Source of the DNA: an uncultured Erysipelotrichaceae bacterium
GTDB taxonomy: Bacteria > Bacillota_I > Bacilli_A > RFN20 > CAG-826
NCBI GenBank assembly: GCA_902800645.1
Contig: CADCFC010000001.1
Span: forward strand, 186,907-250,906
Direction of reading: 5' to 3'
DNA: 64,000 bases
A program made the position numbers and the translations under genes. Position 1 is the first letter of the stretch; each line of letters begins with the position of its first letter. A model generated the notes under the pieces. It worked only from the letters and a program-made list of their open reading frames with translations. It was not told the origin of the DNA and did not search any database. Of this stretch, positions 48,799 through 56,661 are shown piece after piece.

Positions 48799-49661
48799 TT
48801 GTAGATGTTAATAACTTTACTATGGCCATTTTTTGAATATTTATCACTAACCCCTTCTTTAAGGAGATTTTCTTTTATGTGTAGCGAACTATCCCCATAA
48901 CGGAGTAAGCAGAATTCTTTAATGTTATTAAAAGAGTATATTTTCTTTCCATAAAAGTCATATTCCTTAAACGGATAAATAACTTCTTTTGGGAACGCTA
49001 AAGAGTGGACCATATATTTTGGGTGTTCTTGGAAAGGGATAATAACTGTTTGACTAACATAATCACTATCTCTATATTTTTCGGCGACCATCCTTTCGTG
49101 TTTCCTTAAAGAAGATCGAATTCTTTTCGGATTAAGATGTAAGAAAGCATCTAAAAAGATGTATAAAGGCATTAATAATTTGGATTTTTTTATGAGTTTA
49201 CGGTGCTCTTTTATATTAGAAGGAACGCCCATAAAGAAACATATATCAACAAATATTCCCCTATCTTTAGTGTGATCAGGAAGAGTAAAGCGGTTCTTCT
49301 CTTTGATAGAAGAGTGTTTATATCTAATCTTGATCGCTGGGATAAGGGGATTATATCTTTTATTGACCATTTCACAGTCAAGCGTATAGTCATCGCTTAA
49401 ATCTTTTTGGCACGCATTTACAAAACGCTCATAATCAAAATATGAGATAACAATATCTCCATCATCATCCCATGGGATGATTCCGTTAAAATTATATAGT
49501 CCAAGAGCACTACCAAACGCTAAAGCATAGGGAATGTCATTTTTTCGACAAATACGGTCAATTTCAAAAATAATTTTCTTTACCACCTCGTGGACTTGAA
49601 AATTATCTATCTCTTCTTTTTTATCGTTATGACCAAGAATAAATCTTTGATTATTATTCAT
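48795..49661 (-). CDS. LicD-family phosphotransferase
   Basis: 288 residues. The core IPYALAFGSALGLYNFNGII, then PWDDDGDIVISYFDYERF is the LicD nucleotidyl/phosphotransferase signature (PWDDDxD). LicD enzymes attach phosphocholine or other phosphoalcohols to cell-surface glycans. It overlaps the upstream membrane LRR gene by 1 nt and the acyltransferase by 4 nt, forming a three-gene surface-modification operon. Confidence 0.88.
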   Translation of the reverse strand: MNNNQRFILGHNDKKEEIDNFQVHEVVKKIIFEIDRICRKNDIPYALAFGSALGLYNFNGIIPWDDDGDIVISYFDYERFVNACQKDLSDDYTLDCEMVNKRYNPLIPAIKIRYKHSSIKEKNRFTLPDHTKDRGIFVDICFFMGVPSNIKEHRKLIKKSKLLMPLYIFLDAFLHLNPKRIRSSLRKHERMVAEKYRDSDYVSQTVIIPFQEHPKYMVHSLAFPKEVIYPFKEYDFYGKKIYSFNNIKEFCLLRYGDSSLHIKENLLKEGVSDKYSKNGHSKVINIYK

Positions 49662-50746
49662 TAGTGAAATGGATTGACAATTATTTTGCCGTCAAGGCAC
49701 ATAACTTCTGTAGTCTTAGCTTTCGCTAACCAGTTGCTGCCTCTTCTCACTTTTTTCCATTCATCTTTAGATCCACTATAATTGATTCTTTCTAACTCTA
49801 CACAGTTAAAGAAACAATTAGCGCCGATATCAGTGACAGTTTTTGGAATAGAAACAACTTTAAGTTTTAAACAATTAGCGAACGCTCCATTACCAAGTTT
49901 GGTGATATTTAATGGAATATTAGCAACGATTAAATTTTGGTTCTCACTAAAAGCGTGGCCACCAATGGATTCGATATTACTAGGAATTGTTGAACTTCCT
50001 TCATATTTCACTTTTGTAATTTCATGAACTTTTGAAACGTGTTCAATAGTAGGATTTTCATCATGATATTCAAGTTCATCTTCTGGAATTGAATCCTTAA
50101 AATTAGCTTGATAGAGAATAGAGATAATAATTAATAAAACGAGATAACCAGCAGAGATATAGAAGAATGTCCATATATTTAAGCGGTTTCCTGCGAGGAA
50201 CGCTTGACTATTAGCGAAGCCGAAATACACAACGAGATAGCTTAATGCTATAAGTAAAGAAATAACAAATGATAAAGAAGCAAACACTCTCACCATTCTA
50301 TTGCTCTTCAAATAACCTCTAATGATGTGAACGATAAATGTGATCATCAAAACAAAAGAGAAGACAAATAAAATTCCGATTAATAAAGCAGCAATCAAGT
50401 TAAAGTAAGGAACCGCTACATAAATTACATTTCCACTATAATCAGGAGTAATTAATGCGGTTAAAAGTAGATTGATACTAACCGCTGGTTGACCAAAAAT
50501 CTTCTTCATGAATTCGATGCCGTCTTTAGCGAGATCAAGTCCACTAAATTTCATATATGGGTTAGGGATTAACGCTCCTGCTTCAGTTAAGGTCTCTAAT
50601 TGACCAAGAGTAAGAAATAAATAAACTAAAGGAGCGCCAACTAAGGCCAAAGTAAAAATCGCATAAAAAATATTAGCGACGCTATGAGGATGGTTAACTT
50701 TCCAGCCGTTAACTTCTTTAACCTTTCTAAGATTTTCTTTTCCCAT
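49661..50746 (-). CDS. Membrane protein with C-terminal leucine-rich (BspA-type) repeats
   Basis: 361 residues. Four membrane helices (about 25-210) with an extracellular loop (about 45-100), then a cytoplasmic region with LRR_5-like repeats: SIGGHAFSENQNLIVANIP, KLGNGAFANCLKLKVVSIP and DIGANCFFNCVELERINYS. The repeats are usually extracellular in BspA proteins; here they follow the last helix, facing either side. The role is unknown. A weak AGGAAAC ribosome site precedes the ATG. Confidence 0.75.
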   Translation of the reverse strand: MGKENLRKVKEVNGWKVNHPHSVANIFYAIFTLALVGAPLVYLFLTLGQLETLTEAGALIPNPYMKFSGLDLAKDGIEFMKKIFGQPAVSINLLLTALITPDYSGNVIYVAVPYFNLIAALLIGILFVFSFVLMITFIVHIIRGYLKSNRMVRVFASLSFVISLLIALSYLVVYFGFANSQAFLAGNRLNIWTFFYISAGYLVLLIIISILYQANFKDSIPEDELEYHDENPTIEHVSKVHEITKVKYEGSSTIPSNIESIGGHAFSENQNLIVANIPLNITKLGNGAFANCLKLKVVSIPKTVTDIGANCFFNCVELERINYSGSKDEWKKVRRGSNWLAKAKTTEVMCLDGKIIVNPFH

Positions 50747-50795
50747 TAATGTTTCCTATCTTTACAATTATCACATACAAGCAATAATTATTAAA

Positions 50796-51575
50796 TTATT
50801 TTTTAAAGCCGCGCTCAATAGCTTGAGCTTCTAGCTTATTAGCTAGTTCAACGTTTTTGCTAATGGTAGTACCATTACGATAATATAGTGAGAGATTATA
50901 TAAACATCTCGGTTCAAATAAGTTAGCACCAATCTCATAATATTTTCTGGCGAGATTAAAATCTTGTTTTACTCCTAGCCCTTTTGCATAACATAGTCCT
51001 AAGTGATAAATAGAATCCAGGTTTTTAAGATCGGCACCAATACTAAAATATTTAAACGCCTTTTCATAATCAGCTTTTGCGTAATATAGTTTAGCAAGAG
51101 ATTCAGCGCTACTTTTATCGCCGAGTTCTATTGCTTTTTTAAGTAAGTCAATCACTTTATCATCATCTTTTTCCACTATTTCTCCTTTTGAGTACAGAGA
51201 AGCTAATAATTTAATTGAGGGGATGTGATCTTTATTAATTCCGCTATCAATATAATGTTTAGCTAAAAGCAAATCATTTTCGTTAATAGCAATTAAAGCA
51301 AGATTATATCCGCTATCAATATCGCCTAAAGCAAGACTTTTAGAATATAGAGATTTTGCTTTCTTTAAATTAATATCTGTTCCGATTCCCTTCATATAAA
51401 AAGAAGCGATATATTTGTACCCTTTTTTAGAAGATATGAATTCTAATTTTTGGGCAGTTAAATACGCCATATCTTCTCTTCTATTTTGAAGATAGTAATT
51501 GCTCAATGAAATAATTGCTTCTTCATTGCCGATAGAAGCCTTTTCTTTAAGGGAATCAAGTTCATACTTTTCCAT
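50796..51575 (-). CDS. Sel1-like (SLR/TPR) repeat protein
   Basis: 259 residues of tandem Sel1 repeats, e.g. YIASFYMKGIGTDINLKKAK, YHLGLCYAKGLGVKQDFNLA and YNLSLYYRNGTTISKNVELA. Such repeats bind peptides and serve as scaffolds. No signal peptide is visible, so it is cytoplasmic. No Shine-Dalgarno; a TATAAA box ends 9 nt before the ATG. Confidence 0.85.
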   Translation of the reverse strand: MEKYELDSLKEKASIGNEEAIISLSNYYLQNRREDMAYLTAQKLEFISSKKGYKYIASFYMKGIGTDINLKKAKSLYSKSLALGDIDSGYNLALIAINENDLLLAKHYIDSGINKDHIPSIKLLASLYSKGEIVEKDDDKVIDLLKKAIELGDKSSAESLAKLYYAKADYEKAFKYFSIGADLKNLDSIYHLGLCYAKGLGVKQDFNLARKYYEIGANLFEPRCLYNLSLYYRNGTTISKNVELANKLEAQAIERGFKK

Positions 51576-51584
51576 ATTATTAAT

Positions 51585-51590
51585 TTTATA
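51585..51590 (-). promoter_or_regulatory. -10 box of the Sel1 gene, near-leaderless
   Basis: TATAAA on the minus strand, 9 nt before the ATG; the gap ATTAATAAT holds no ribosome site. Confidence 0.5.
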
Positions 51591-51609
51591 TTTTATAAAA
51601 TTAAATGTA

Positions 51610-51637
51610 AATAAAAAATAAGAATCTTTTTTGATTC
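51610..51637 (-). terminator. Intrinsic terminator after the HAD phosphatase gene
   Basis: Short stem GAATC/GATTC (51622..51637) with an A6 loop and, on the minus strand, ATTTTTTATTT. A weak stem but positioned at the stop codon. Confidence 0.5.
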
Positions 51638-52267
51638 CTATCTAATTAATTCGTCGAGAGAATAGATTGTTATTTCACAAAGATTTCCATGTTCATGATT
51701 ACGATCTATTAAGACTGGAGTAACCTCTGCGTTAACCGCGCTTTTCATATCATCAGGTGCGTCGCCAACATAGCAGCACCCTTCTATATTTTTGCCGAGT
51801 AATTCTAGCCCTTTTAAAATTGGGTCTGGATATGGTTTATGTCTTTTAGTGGCTTCATTACCAATAACTACACTAAATAAAGATGAATCAAGTCCGATAA
51901 AATTCAAAACCTCTAGAACGTGTTTCTTACTGTTAGAAGTTACAATACCTAGTGTTTTACCATTTTTACGTAATGTTTCTAACACTTCTTTGACTTCTTC
52001 ATAAGTTTTGGTGGCTTTTAAAACATCTGGATCATCGAGTAATCTCACAATCTCATCGCCAAAGATTTTTTTACTCTCTTCATCAACTGGTCCGTTTAAT
52101 TCTTGATAGCCAACATAAAGTGGGCATCTCATTAGTCTTAATGTATATCCTTCAGGAACCTTCACTCCAACTTTAGAATAAGCACCAGAAAAAACTTTCA
52201 CTAATGATTCGTATGAATCAACAAGTGTCCCATCAAAATCAAATAAATAAGTATCAAAACTTTTCAT
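51638..52267 (-). CDS. HAD-superfamily hydrolase (phosphoglycolate phosphatase/PpaX-like)
   Basis: 209 residues. HAD motif I FDFDGTLVDSYESL, motif II VTSNSKKHV, motif III lysine with KPYPDPILKG, and motif IV CYVGDAPDDMKSA. It belongs to the Gph/PpaX group of small-phosphate phosphatases; the exact substrate is not evident. It is divergent from the following plus-strand membrane gene. Confidence 0.85.
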   Translation of the reverse strand: MKSFDTYLFDFDGTLVDSYESLVKVFSGAYSKVGVKVPEGYTLRLMRCPLYVGYQELNGPVDEESKKIFGDEIVRLLDDPDVLKATKTYEEVKEVLETLRKNGKTLGIVTSNSKKHVLEVLNFIGLDSSLFSVVIGNEATKRHKPYPDPILKGLELLGKNIEGCCYVGDAPDDMKSAVNAEVTPVLIDRNHEHGNLCEITIYSLDELIR

Positions 52268-52360
52268 CCTGGATAATCTTACCGAAAAGAAGAGAAAAGA
52301 TAAACAAAAATATAATTACTATTGAAATTATATGTATGGGTAAGTAGAATTATGGGCGTT

Positions 52361-52867
52361 ATGAAAATGAAACTTGCGATTTTTGTCTATTGTGTAATAT
52401 GTAACATACCTGTATGTTTCTTCCTTTGTTTAACCTCTTCAATCATCGGTAATTCAACATTTGAAGCAGGCGTATTAACAATCGCACTAAACCAAATCAA
52501 TTGGCTCAACATGCTCTATAATTTCTTAATCGGCTTTACAATTGCGATGGTTGTTGGAACCTGTGTTCCATTAACAAAAATTGGAAGATGGTTCACTAAT
52601 CTCTTCCACGTTAAAAACGATACATATACCGGCAATATGCCATATCGTTTACTTGCAACGTTAATTATTACTCTTATCTATTACGTCGCTATTACTCCTG
52701 CCTTAACCGTATTCAATTATTTGATAGGCGTATACACCACTCCAGGACAAGCTGGATTATCAATGCTATTCAATCTTCCAATCATGTTACTCGTCGGATT
52801 CGTCTCTTCACTCATTAATGACGTAGCCGCTTATCGAGTAGCGCATATGATTGATGCAGAATTCTAA
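52361..52867 (+). CDS. Four-helix membrane protein, unknown function
   Basis: About 168 residues with four predicted membrane helices (about 3-25, 50-70, 95-120, 130-150) and the last residues RVAHMIDAEF. I do not recognise a family; it resembles DUF2798-like proteins only loosely. The frame is open upstream to a TTG at 52322 and an ATG at 52352. A TAGAAT box ends 10 nt before the ATG at 52361, so that start was chosen. No ribosome site is visible. Confidence 0.65.
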   Translation: MKMKLAIFVYCVICNIPVCFFLCLTSSIIGNSTFEAGVLTIALNQINWLNMLYNFLIGFTIAMVVGTCVPLTKIGRWFTNLFHVKNDTYTGNMPYRLLATLIITLIYYVAITPALTVFNYLIGVYTTPGQAGLSMLFNLPIMLLVGFVSSLINDVAAYRVAHMIDAEF

Positions 52868-52879
52868 AGAATAACAAAA

Positions 52880-52904
52880 AACTGGGAAGCCCCAGTTTTT
52901 TTGT
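52880..52904. terminator. Bidirectional terminator between two convergent membrane genes
   Basis: Perfect stem AACTGGG/CCCAGTT (52880..52897) with A5 to the left and T7 to the right. It serves both the plus-strand gene ending at 52867 and the minus-strand gene ending at 52923. Confidence 0.88.
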
Positions 52905-52922
52905 AACTAAATTATTAGTAAT

Positions 52923-53588
52923 TTATTTGACTAAAAATGTCACGACCACCATCGCTGAAGCAACTACGCTCGCGGTAATTGGTGAATAGATAATCTTTTT
53001 AACGTTATCAAAATTCCAATTATATTTTTGAGCGAGTTTAACTCCACCATATAAAAGTGAGCCAAATGCAAATGTATAAAGAATTGCAATTGCATTAATC
53101 ATGAAGACGTATTTCTCAATGTTGGCGGTAATGGTTGCCATAGAAGCAGTAGTAACATTAACTCTAATAAATGTTGAAAGAGTTAAATACATCGTATTAG
53201 CAAAGATAAATAATCCTAGTCCTTTAAAGGATAAGAGTTCTTTTGGTCTAAAGACGAATAGAGCAACTCCCATGCAAAGAGCTTCCATCAAGATGTAATA
53301 AGCAGGATTAAATGACATGTGGAATACCGCGCAACTAATCGCTTTAATACCAGCAGCTAACACTCCCATATATAATACAGATCTAAATGTACCGCTTCTT
53401 TTATAGCACGCTCCCATAAGCATGAAAGCGATTGGCACTAAGATAACTGAATTAGATACGTACATCCCTGCCATTTTCACCATTGGCAAGTGTAAAAATG
53501 TGCCGAGAGTCGCTTCAATAATTCCCCATAGTCCACCAAAAAGAAGGACAGTAAATAAAAGTTTGAGTGGTTGATATTTCTTTTCCAT
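52923..53588 (-). CDS. Six-helix membrane protein, possible ECF-type substrate-binding subunit
   Basis: 221 residues with about six membrane helices. The start LLFGGLWGIIEATLGTFLHLP resembles the GxxxGxxE-type N-terminus of ECF S-components, which capture vitamins or metals for a shared energising module. No EcfA/T genes are in the window. It is divergent from xdhC with a palindrome between, hinting at shared regulation. The S-component call is a resemblance only. Confidence 0.5.
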   Translation of the reverse strand: MEKKYQPLKLLFTVLLFGGLWGIIEATLGTFLHLPMVKMAGMYVSNSVILVPIAFMLMGACYKRSGTFRSVLYMGVLAAGIKAISCAVFHMSFNPAYYILMEALCMGVALFVFRPKELLSFKGLGLFIFANTMYLTLSTFIRVNVTTASMATITANIEKYVFMINAIAILYTFAFGSLLYGGVKLAQKYNWNFDNVKKIIYSPITASVVASAMVVVTFLVK

Positions 53589-53660
53589 ACAAATTCTCCA
53601 ATTCTAATCGTTATTTTAGTATAAAAATCTCACTCGGTTAACAGTAAATTTAACTCTCGC

Positions 53661-53692
53661 ACGCGCGGTCATTAACCTTGAATGACGCGCGT
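53661..53692. promoter_or_regulatory. GC-rich inverted repeat, possible operator
   Basis: Arms ACGCGCGGTCATT and AATGACGCGCGT pair apart from one extra G, with a short central gap. Its GC content is strikingly higher than the surroundings. It lies between the divergent ECF-like and xdhC promoters, fitting a dimeric repressor site; a hairpin in RNA is also possible. Confidence 0.4.
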
Positions 53693-53721
53693 ATAAAAAA
53701 TATTTTTTCTAATCCTCTATA

Positions 53722-53730
53722 TGCTACAAT
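53722..53730 (+). promoter_or_regulatory. Extended -10 box of xdhC, near-leaderless
   Basis: TGCTACAAT (extended -10 form) ends 9 nt before the ATG at 53740, with no ribosome site between. Confidence 0.55.
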
Positions 53731-53739
53731 ATTGAGCGT

Positions 53740-54543
53740 ATGGCAGACATATATTCAAAGATTAATGAACTTAGAAACGCTGGCAAAGATTTAGTGATTG
53801 TTACCGTCACTGAAAAAGATGACGTCGCTTTTGGAACAGTAGGCGGAGGAGCAATTGAATTCTATGCGAGAAATAAGTGCAAAGAAGTCATCAAAAGTCG
53901 CACCTCATTCACTGAAAAATACTGTTTATTCGATCGCGAAGTTAAAGTAGAGACCGATGAGATTAAACTCAATATGGCTTGCGGTGGTCACGTTACTCTT
54001 TTCTATGAATTTGTCGGACCTAAACAATATGTTTATATTTTCGGTGCTGGTCACTGTGGGGCGGCGTTAGCGAGAGTCCTTAGACCATTAGATTTCTACG
54101 CCACTATTATTGATGAAAGAGATTATGTAATAAACGCCTTAGATGATTCCGCTAATGTGAAGGTCAATCAAGGGTTTGTTAGTTATCTTAGTGAACATAA
54201 GATTCCTGATGGAAGATATATTGTTGTCTGCACTCCAAGCCATCAAAATGACTACAATGTTTTAGATAAAATTTTAGAGCTCAAAATGAAACCTAAATAT
54301 TTTGGAATGCTCTGTTCTAAAAAGAAAGTTAATGATTACCTTGCTAGAGCGATAGAAAAATATGGAGATAACCTAGATTTCTCTAACTTCTATTCTCCTA
54401 TTGGTCTACAAACTGGAGGAGATTCGCCAGAAGAAGTTGCTATATCTATAGCAAGTGAGATACTTTCTGTTCATTACGGTAAAGAAAAACTCTCAGGCCA
54501 CATGAGAGATACAGTTAAAGAAAATCAAAAATATTTTAAATAA
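53740..54543 (+). CDS. XdhC/CoxI-family protein (molybdenum hydroxylase accessory)
   Basis: 267 residues. N-terminal XdhC-CoxI domain with AFGTVGGGAIEFYA, then a Rossmann domain YVYIFGAGHCGAALARVL. XdhC binds molybdenum cofactor and helps sulfurate or insert it in xanthine dehydrogenase-type enzymes. No such enzyme is in the window, so its partner is elsewhere or it works on selenium-dependent hydroxylases. Confidence 0.88.
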   Translation: MADIYSKINELRNAGKDLVIVTVTEKDDVAFGTVGGGAIEFYARNKCKEVIKSRTSFTEKYCLFDREVKVETDEIKLNMACGGHVTLFYEFVGPKQYVYIFGAGHCGAALARVLRPLDFYATIIDERDYVINALDDSANVKVNQGFVSYLSEHKIPDGRYIVVCTPSHQNDYNVLDKILELKMKPKYFGMLCSKKKVNDYLARAIEKYGDNLDFSNFYSPIGLQTGGDSPEEVAISIASEILSVHYGKEKLSGHMRDTVKENQKYFK

Positions 54544-55917
54544 TCAAATATGGCGAAATTCAAAAATTGAATAGCCATATTTTTTTCTTTTAAAAAACAT
54601 TATAAGTAAAGTCATCGCCATCGATAAGAATTCAGCGACGATAATTGAAACCCAAATTCCATCCACTCCCATAATTAAAGGGAGAATAAAAACAAAAGTT
54701 AATTGGAAGACTAAAGTTCGACAAAAAGAAATAAGAGCGGATATTAATCCATTATTTAACGCAGTAAAGAAGGATGATCCAAAAATAGAAAATCCAGCGA
54801 GAAGATAGCAAACAGAATAAATTCGCATCGCTCTAACTGTAAGAAATAATAAAGATGGATAATCGTTAGCGAAGATATAAGTTAATGGTTCCGCTAAAGC
54901 GAGAGATAAAGAAGACATCACTAATCCAGCAATACCAATAATCACCAAACTCTTTTTTAAAACGTTAGATAATTCTTTCGTATTCTTTGCCCCAAAGTTA
55001 AAGCCGATAACAGGAGCAATTCCTACGGAATAACCAATAAATATTGCGAAGAAAACAAAGCAAACATAAGCAATAATTCCATAAGCGGAAACACCATCTT
55101 CTCCAATATATTTGAGTAGTTGAATATTGAAGACGATATTAATTACGCTTCCCGATATATTAGCGACGAATTCACTACTTCCGTTTGTGATACTTTTAAA
55201 TATATCTTTAAAATCGATTTCAGTCTTTCCTAATCTAATTAGATTATCTTTTTTAAATCGGAAATATAAATATGGACCAAGCGCGGAGATAAACATTCCA
55301 CTTAAAGAAGCGAATGCCGCTCCGATTACCCCTTTATGAAAAACTCCGATTAATAGAAAATCTAAAAGCATATTGATAAATCCACTAACTAAAGAGAAGA
55401 AAAATCCTAGTTCGCTCTTTTCATTTACTGAGAAGAATGGATGGAAATAGCCTTGCATGATATATAGGAAAACTCCACCAATCATGATCCTTCCATACAT
55501 TTCCGCGTTATTAATCATATCTTCCGTCGCATTAATAGAATTAATTGAGGCGAACCCTTGAGCGATTGGTCTTACTAAAAAGAAAAAAATGATGGATAAG
55601 ATTACACCAACAATAAAAGTTACATATGTAATTAATGAGAATGTTTTATTGGCTTTCTCATTTTTTCCTTCTCCTAAATATTTACTGACTAACGCTGCGC
55701 CTCCGCTCCCAAACATAAAGCCGACACAAGCGACAATCATCACCACTGGGAAAATAAGATTAACTCCCGCAAAAGCACTACTAGAAGCGTGATTAGAAAT
55801 AAAGTAGCCATCAACAATCCAATATATTGAAGTAAAAAGCATCATCAAAATTGGAGAGATAGTAAATCTTAAAATCTTCTTATAAGTAAAGTGATCAGAA
55901 AGATGTATTTTTTCCAT
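54544..55917 (-). CDS. MATE-family multidrug/toxin exporter
   Basis: 457 residues from ATG 55917 with twelve membrane helices. The MATE pattern is visible in the first half (LMMLFTSIYWIVDGYFISNH, FGSGGAALVSKYLGEG) and the second half (APVIGFNFGAKNTKEL). It exports cationic drugs or metabolites in exchange for Na+ or H+. A TTG at 55935 extends the frame, but a TACATT -10 box ends 8 nt before the ATG, favouring the shorter start. Confidence 0.92.
   Translation of the reverse strand: MEKIHLSDHFTYKKILRFTISPILMMLFTSIYWIVDGYFISNHASSSAFAGVNLIFPVVMIVACVGFMFGSGGAALVSKYLGEGKNEKANKTFSLITYVTFIVGVILSIIFFFLVRPIAQGFASINSINATEDMINNAEMYGRIMIGGVFLYIMQGYFHPFFSVNEKSELGFFFSLVSGFINMLLDFLLIGVFHKGVIGAAFASLSGMFISALGPYLYFRFKKDNLIRLGKTEIDFKDIFKSITNGSSEFVANISGSVINIVFNIQLLKYIGEDGVSAYGIIAYVCFVFFAIFIGYSVGIAPVIGFNFGAKNTKELSNVLKKSLVIIGIAGLVMSSLSLALAEPLTYIFANDYPSLLFLTVRAMRIYSVCYLLAGFSIFGSSFFTALNNGLISALISFCRTLVFQLTFVFILPLIMGVDGIWVSIIVAEFLSMAMTLLIMFFKRKKYGYSIFEFRHI
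54546..54590 (+). terminator. Terminator after xdhC
   Basis: Stem AAATATGGC/GCCATATTT (54546..54582) followed by TTTTCTTTT. It overlaps the last codons of the convergent MATE gene. Confidence 0.72.
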
Positions 55918-55949
55918 CGAAAAATAATGTATCAAACTTATGTTTATAT

Positions 55950-55978
55950 ATAAAGAAAAACAATCGAATTCGATTGTT
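55950..55978 (-). terminator. Terminator after the repeat protein
   Basis: Perfect palindrome AACAATCGAA/TTCGATTGTT (55959..55978), followed on the minus strand by TTTTTCTTTA. Confidence 0.8.
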
Positions 55979-55980
55979 CT

Positions 55981-56322
55981 TTATGCATATAATAATGCGA
56001 TTAGCATCATCAGTTCCCGATGAGCGATAAATCCAGTTATTTCGTAACGGATTGGTCCGCAATAATCTTTGATATAGCTTCCACTAATCTCGGCGATGAT
56101 TGGACCACAGTATTCTTTAATATAATTGCCTCTCACTTCAAGGAGATATCTACCACAGTATTCTTTAATGTAGTTTCCGCTTATTTCATATAAGTTCCTA
56201 CCACAGTATTCCTTGATATAGTTTCCGTTAAGCTCATATTTAAAAGGACCACAGTATTCTTTGACTCTGCCACCAGTGATTTCTAATATATTAGGACCAC
56301 AATACTTTTTAAGATACGCCAT
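55981..56322 (-). CDS. Tandem 16-residue YCG-repeat protein, unknown function
   Basis: 113 residues: six copies of a 16-residue unit, consensus KEYCGxxxYEIxGNYI, spaced by 48 bp in the DNA. Each unit holds one Tyr-Cys-Gly, an alternating hydrophobic strand and a Gly turn, suggesting a short-strand beta structure with six aligned cysteines. The last 16 residues (HRELMMLIALLYA) are hydrophobic. There is no signal peptide. I cannot name the family; similar KxYxGxxxY repeats occur in uncharacterised proteins. A TATAAT box lies 13 nt before the ATG. Confidence 0.7.
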   Translation of the reverse strand: MAYLKKYCGPNILEITGGRVKEYCGPFKYELNGNYIKEYCGRNLYEISGNYIKEYCGRYLLEVRGNYIKEYCGPIIAEISGSYIKDYCGPIRYEITGFIAHRELMMLIALLYA

Positions 56323-56421
56323 AAGCTACTTTTACATTATATATCACATTAACTTTTTTCTTGTAAAAATCGTCAAATTTGTTTTAATAGATACTAGAAA
56401 GGGTCACTAATTTTACTTGGT

Positions 56422-56427
56422 GATAAT
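56422..56427 (+). promoter_or_regulatory. -10 box of the H1-like gene, near-leaderless
   Basis: GATAAT ends 10 nt before ATG 56438; no Shine-Dalgarno sequence. Confidence 0.4.
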
Positions 56428-56437
56428 TAAAAATAAT

Positions 56438-56608
56438 ATGTCAACAGTTGAACAACTCAAAGCCGCATTTGAAACTTTTGTCGCGGAAAATGAAAAATTT
56501 GTCGAAAAGGGAAATAAAGCCGCTGCTGGCCGTGCTCGTAAAGCCTTAATGGAACTCGCTAAATTAGCAAAAGTCCGCCGTGCAGAAATCCTCGAAGAAA
56601 AGAAATAA
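56438..56608 (+). CDS. Histone H1-like (Hc1-type) small DNA-binding protein
   Basis: 56 residues. The core AENEKFVEKGNKAAAGRARK followed by ALMELAKLAKVRRAE matches the N-terminal helical domain of chlamydial/Bacteroidetes Hc1-like proteins (KGNKAAGxRARKAxxEL pattern), but lacks the Lys/Ala-rich tail of Hc1. It probably binds DNA or another protein in the nucleoid. The frame can be read from a TTG at 56417; the ATG at 56438 gives the family start. This family is unusual in Bacillota, so lateral transfer is possible. Confidence 0.7.
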   Translation: MSTVEQLKAAFETFVAENEKFVEKGNKAAAGRARKALMELAKLAKVRRAEILEEKK

Positions 56609-56633
56609 GGATTTAGCTTAAACTATATAAAAT

Positions 56634-56661
56634 GCCAATCAATCGATTGGCTTTTATTTTT
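56634..56661 (+). terminator. Terminator after the H1-like gene
   Basis: Perfect stem GCCAATC/GATTGGC (56634..56651) followed by TTTTATTTTT. Confidence 0.85.

Noticed and set aside
53740-54543. xdhC as evidence of a xanthine dehydrogenase locus here
   Set aside because: No molybdenum hydroxylase subunits are present in the window, so only the accessory protein can be claimed.
55981-56322. 48-bp periodic repeats suggesting a CRISPR-like array
   Set aside because: The repeats read as an open frame of six 16-residue units with coherent amino-acid pattern; there are no unique spacers or cas genes.
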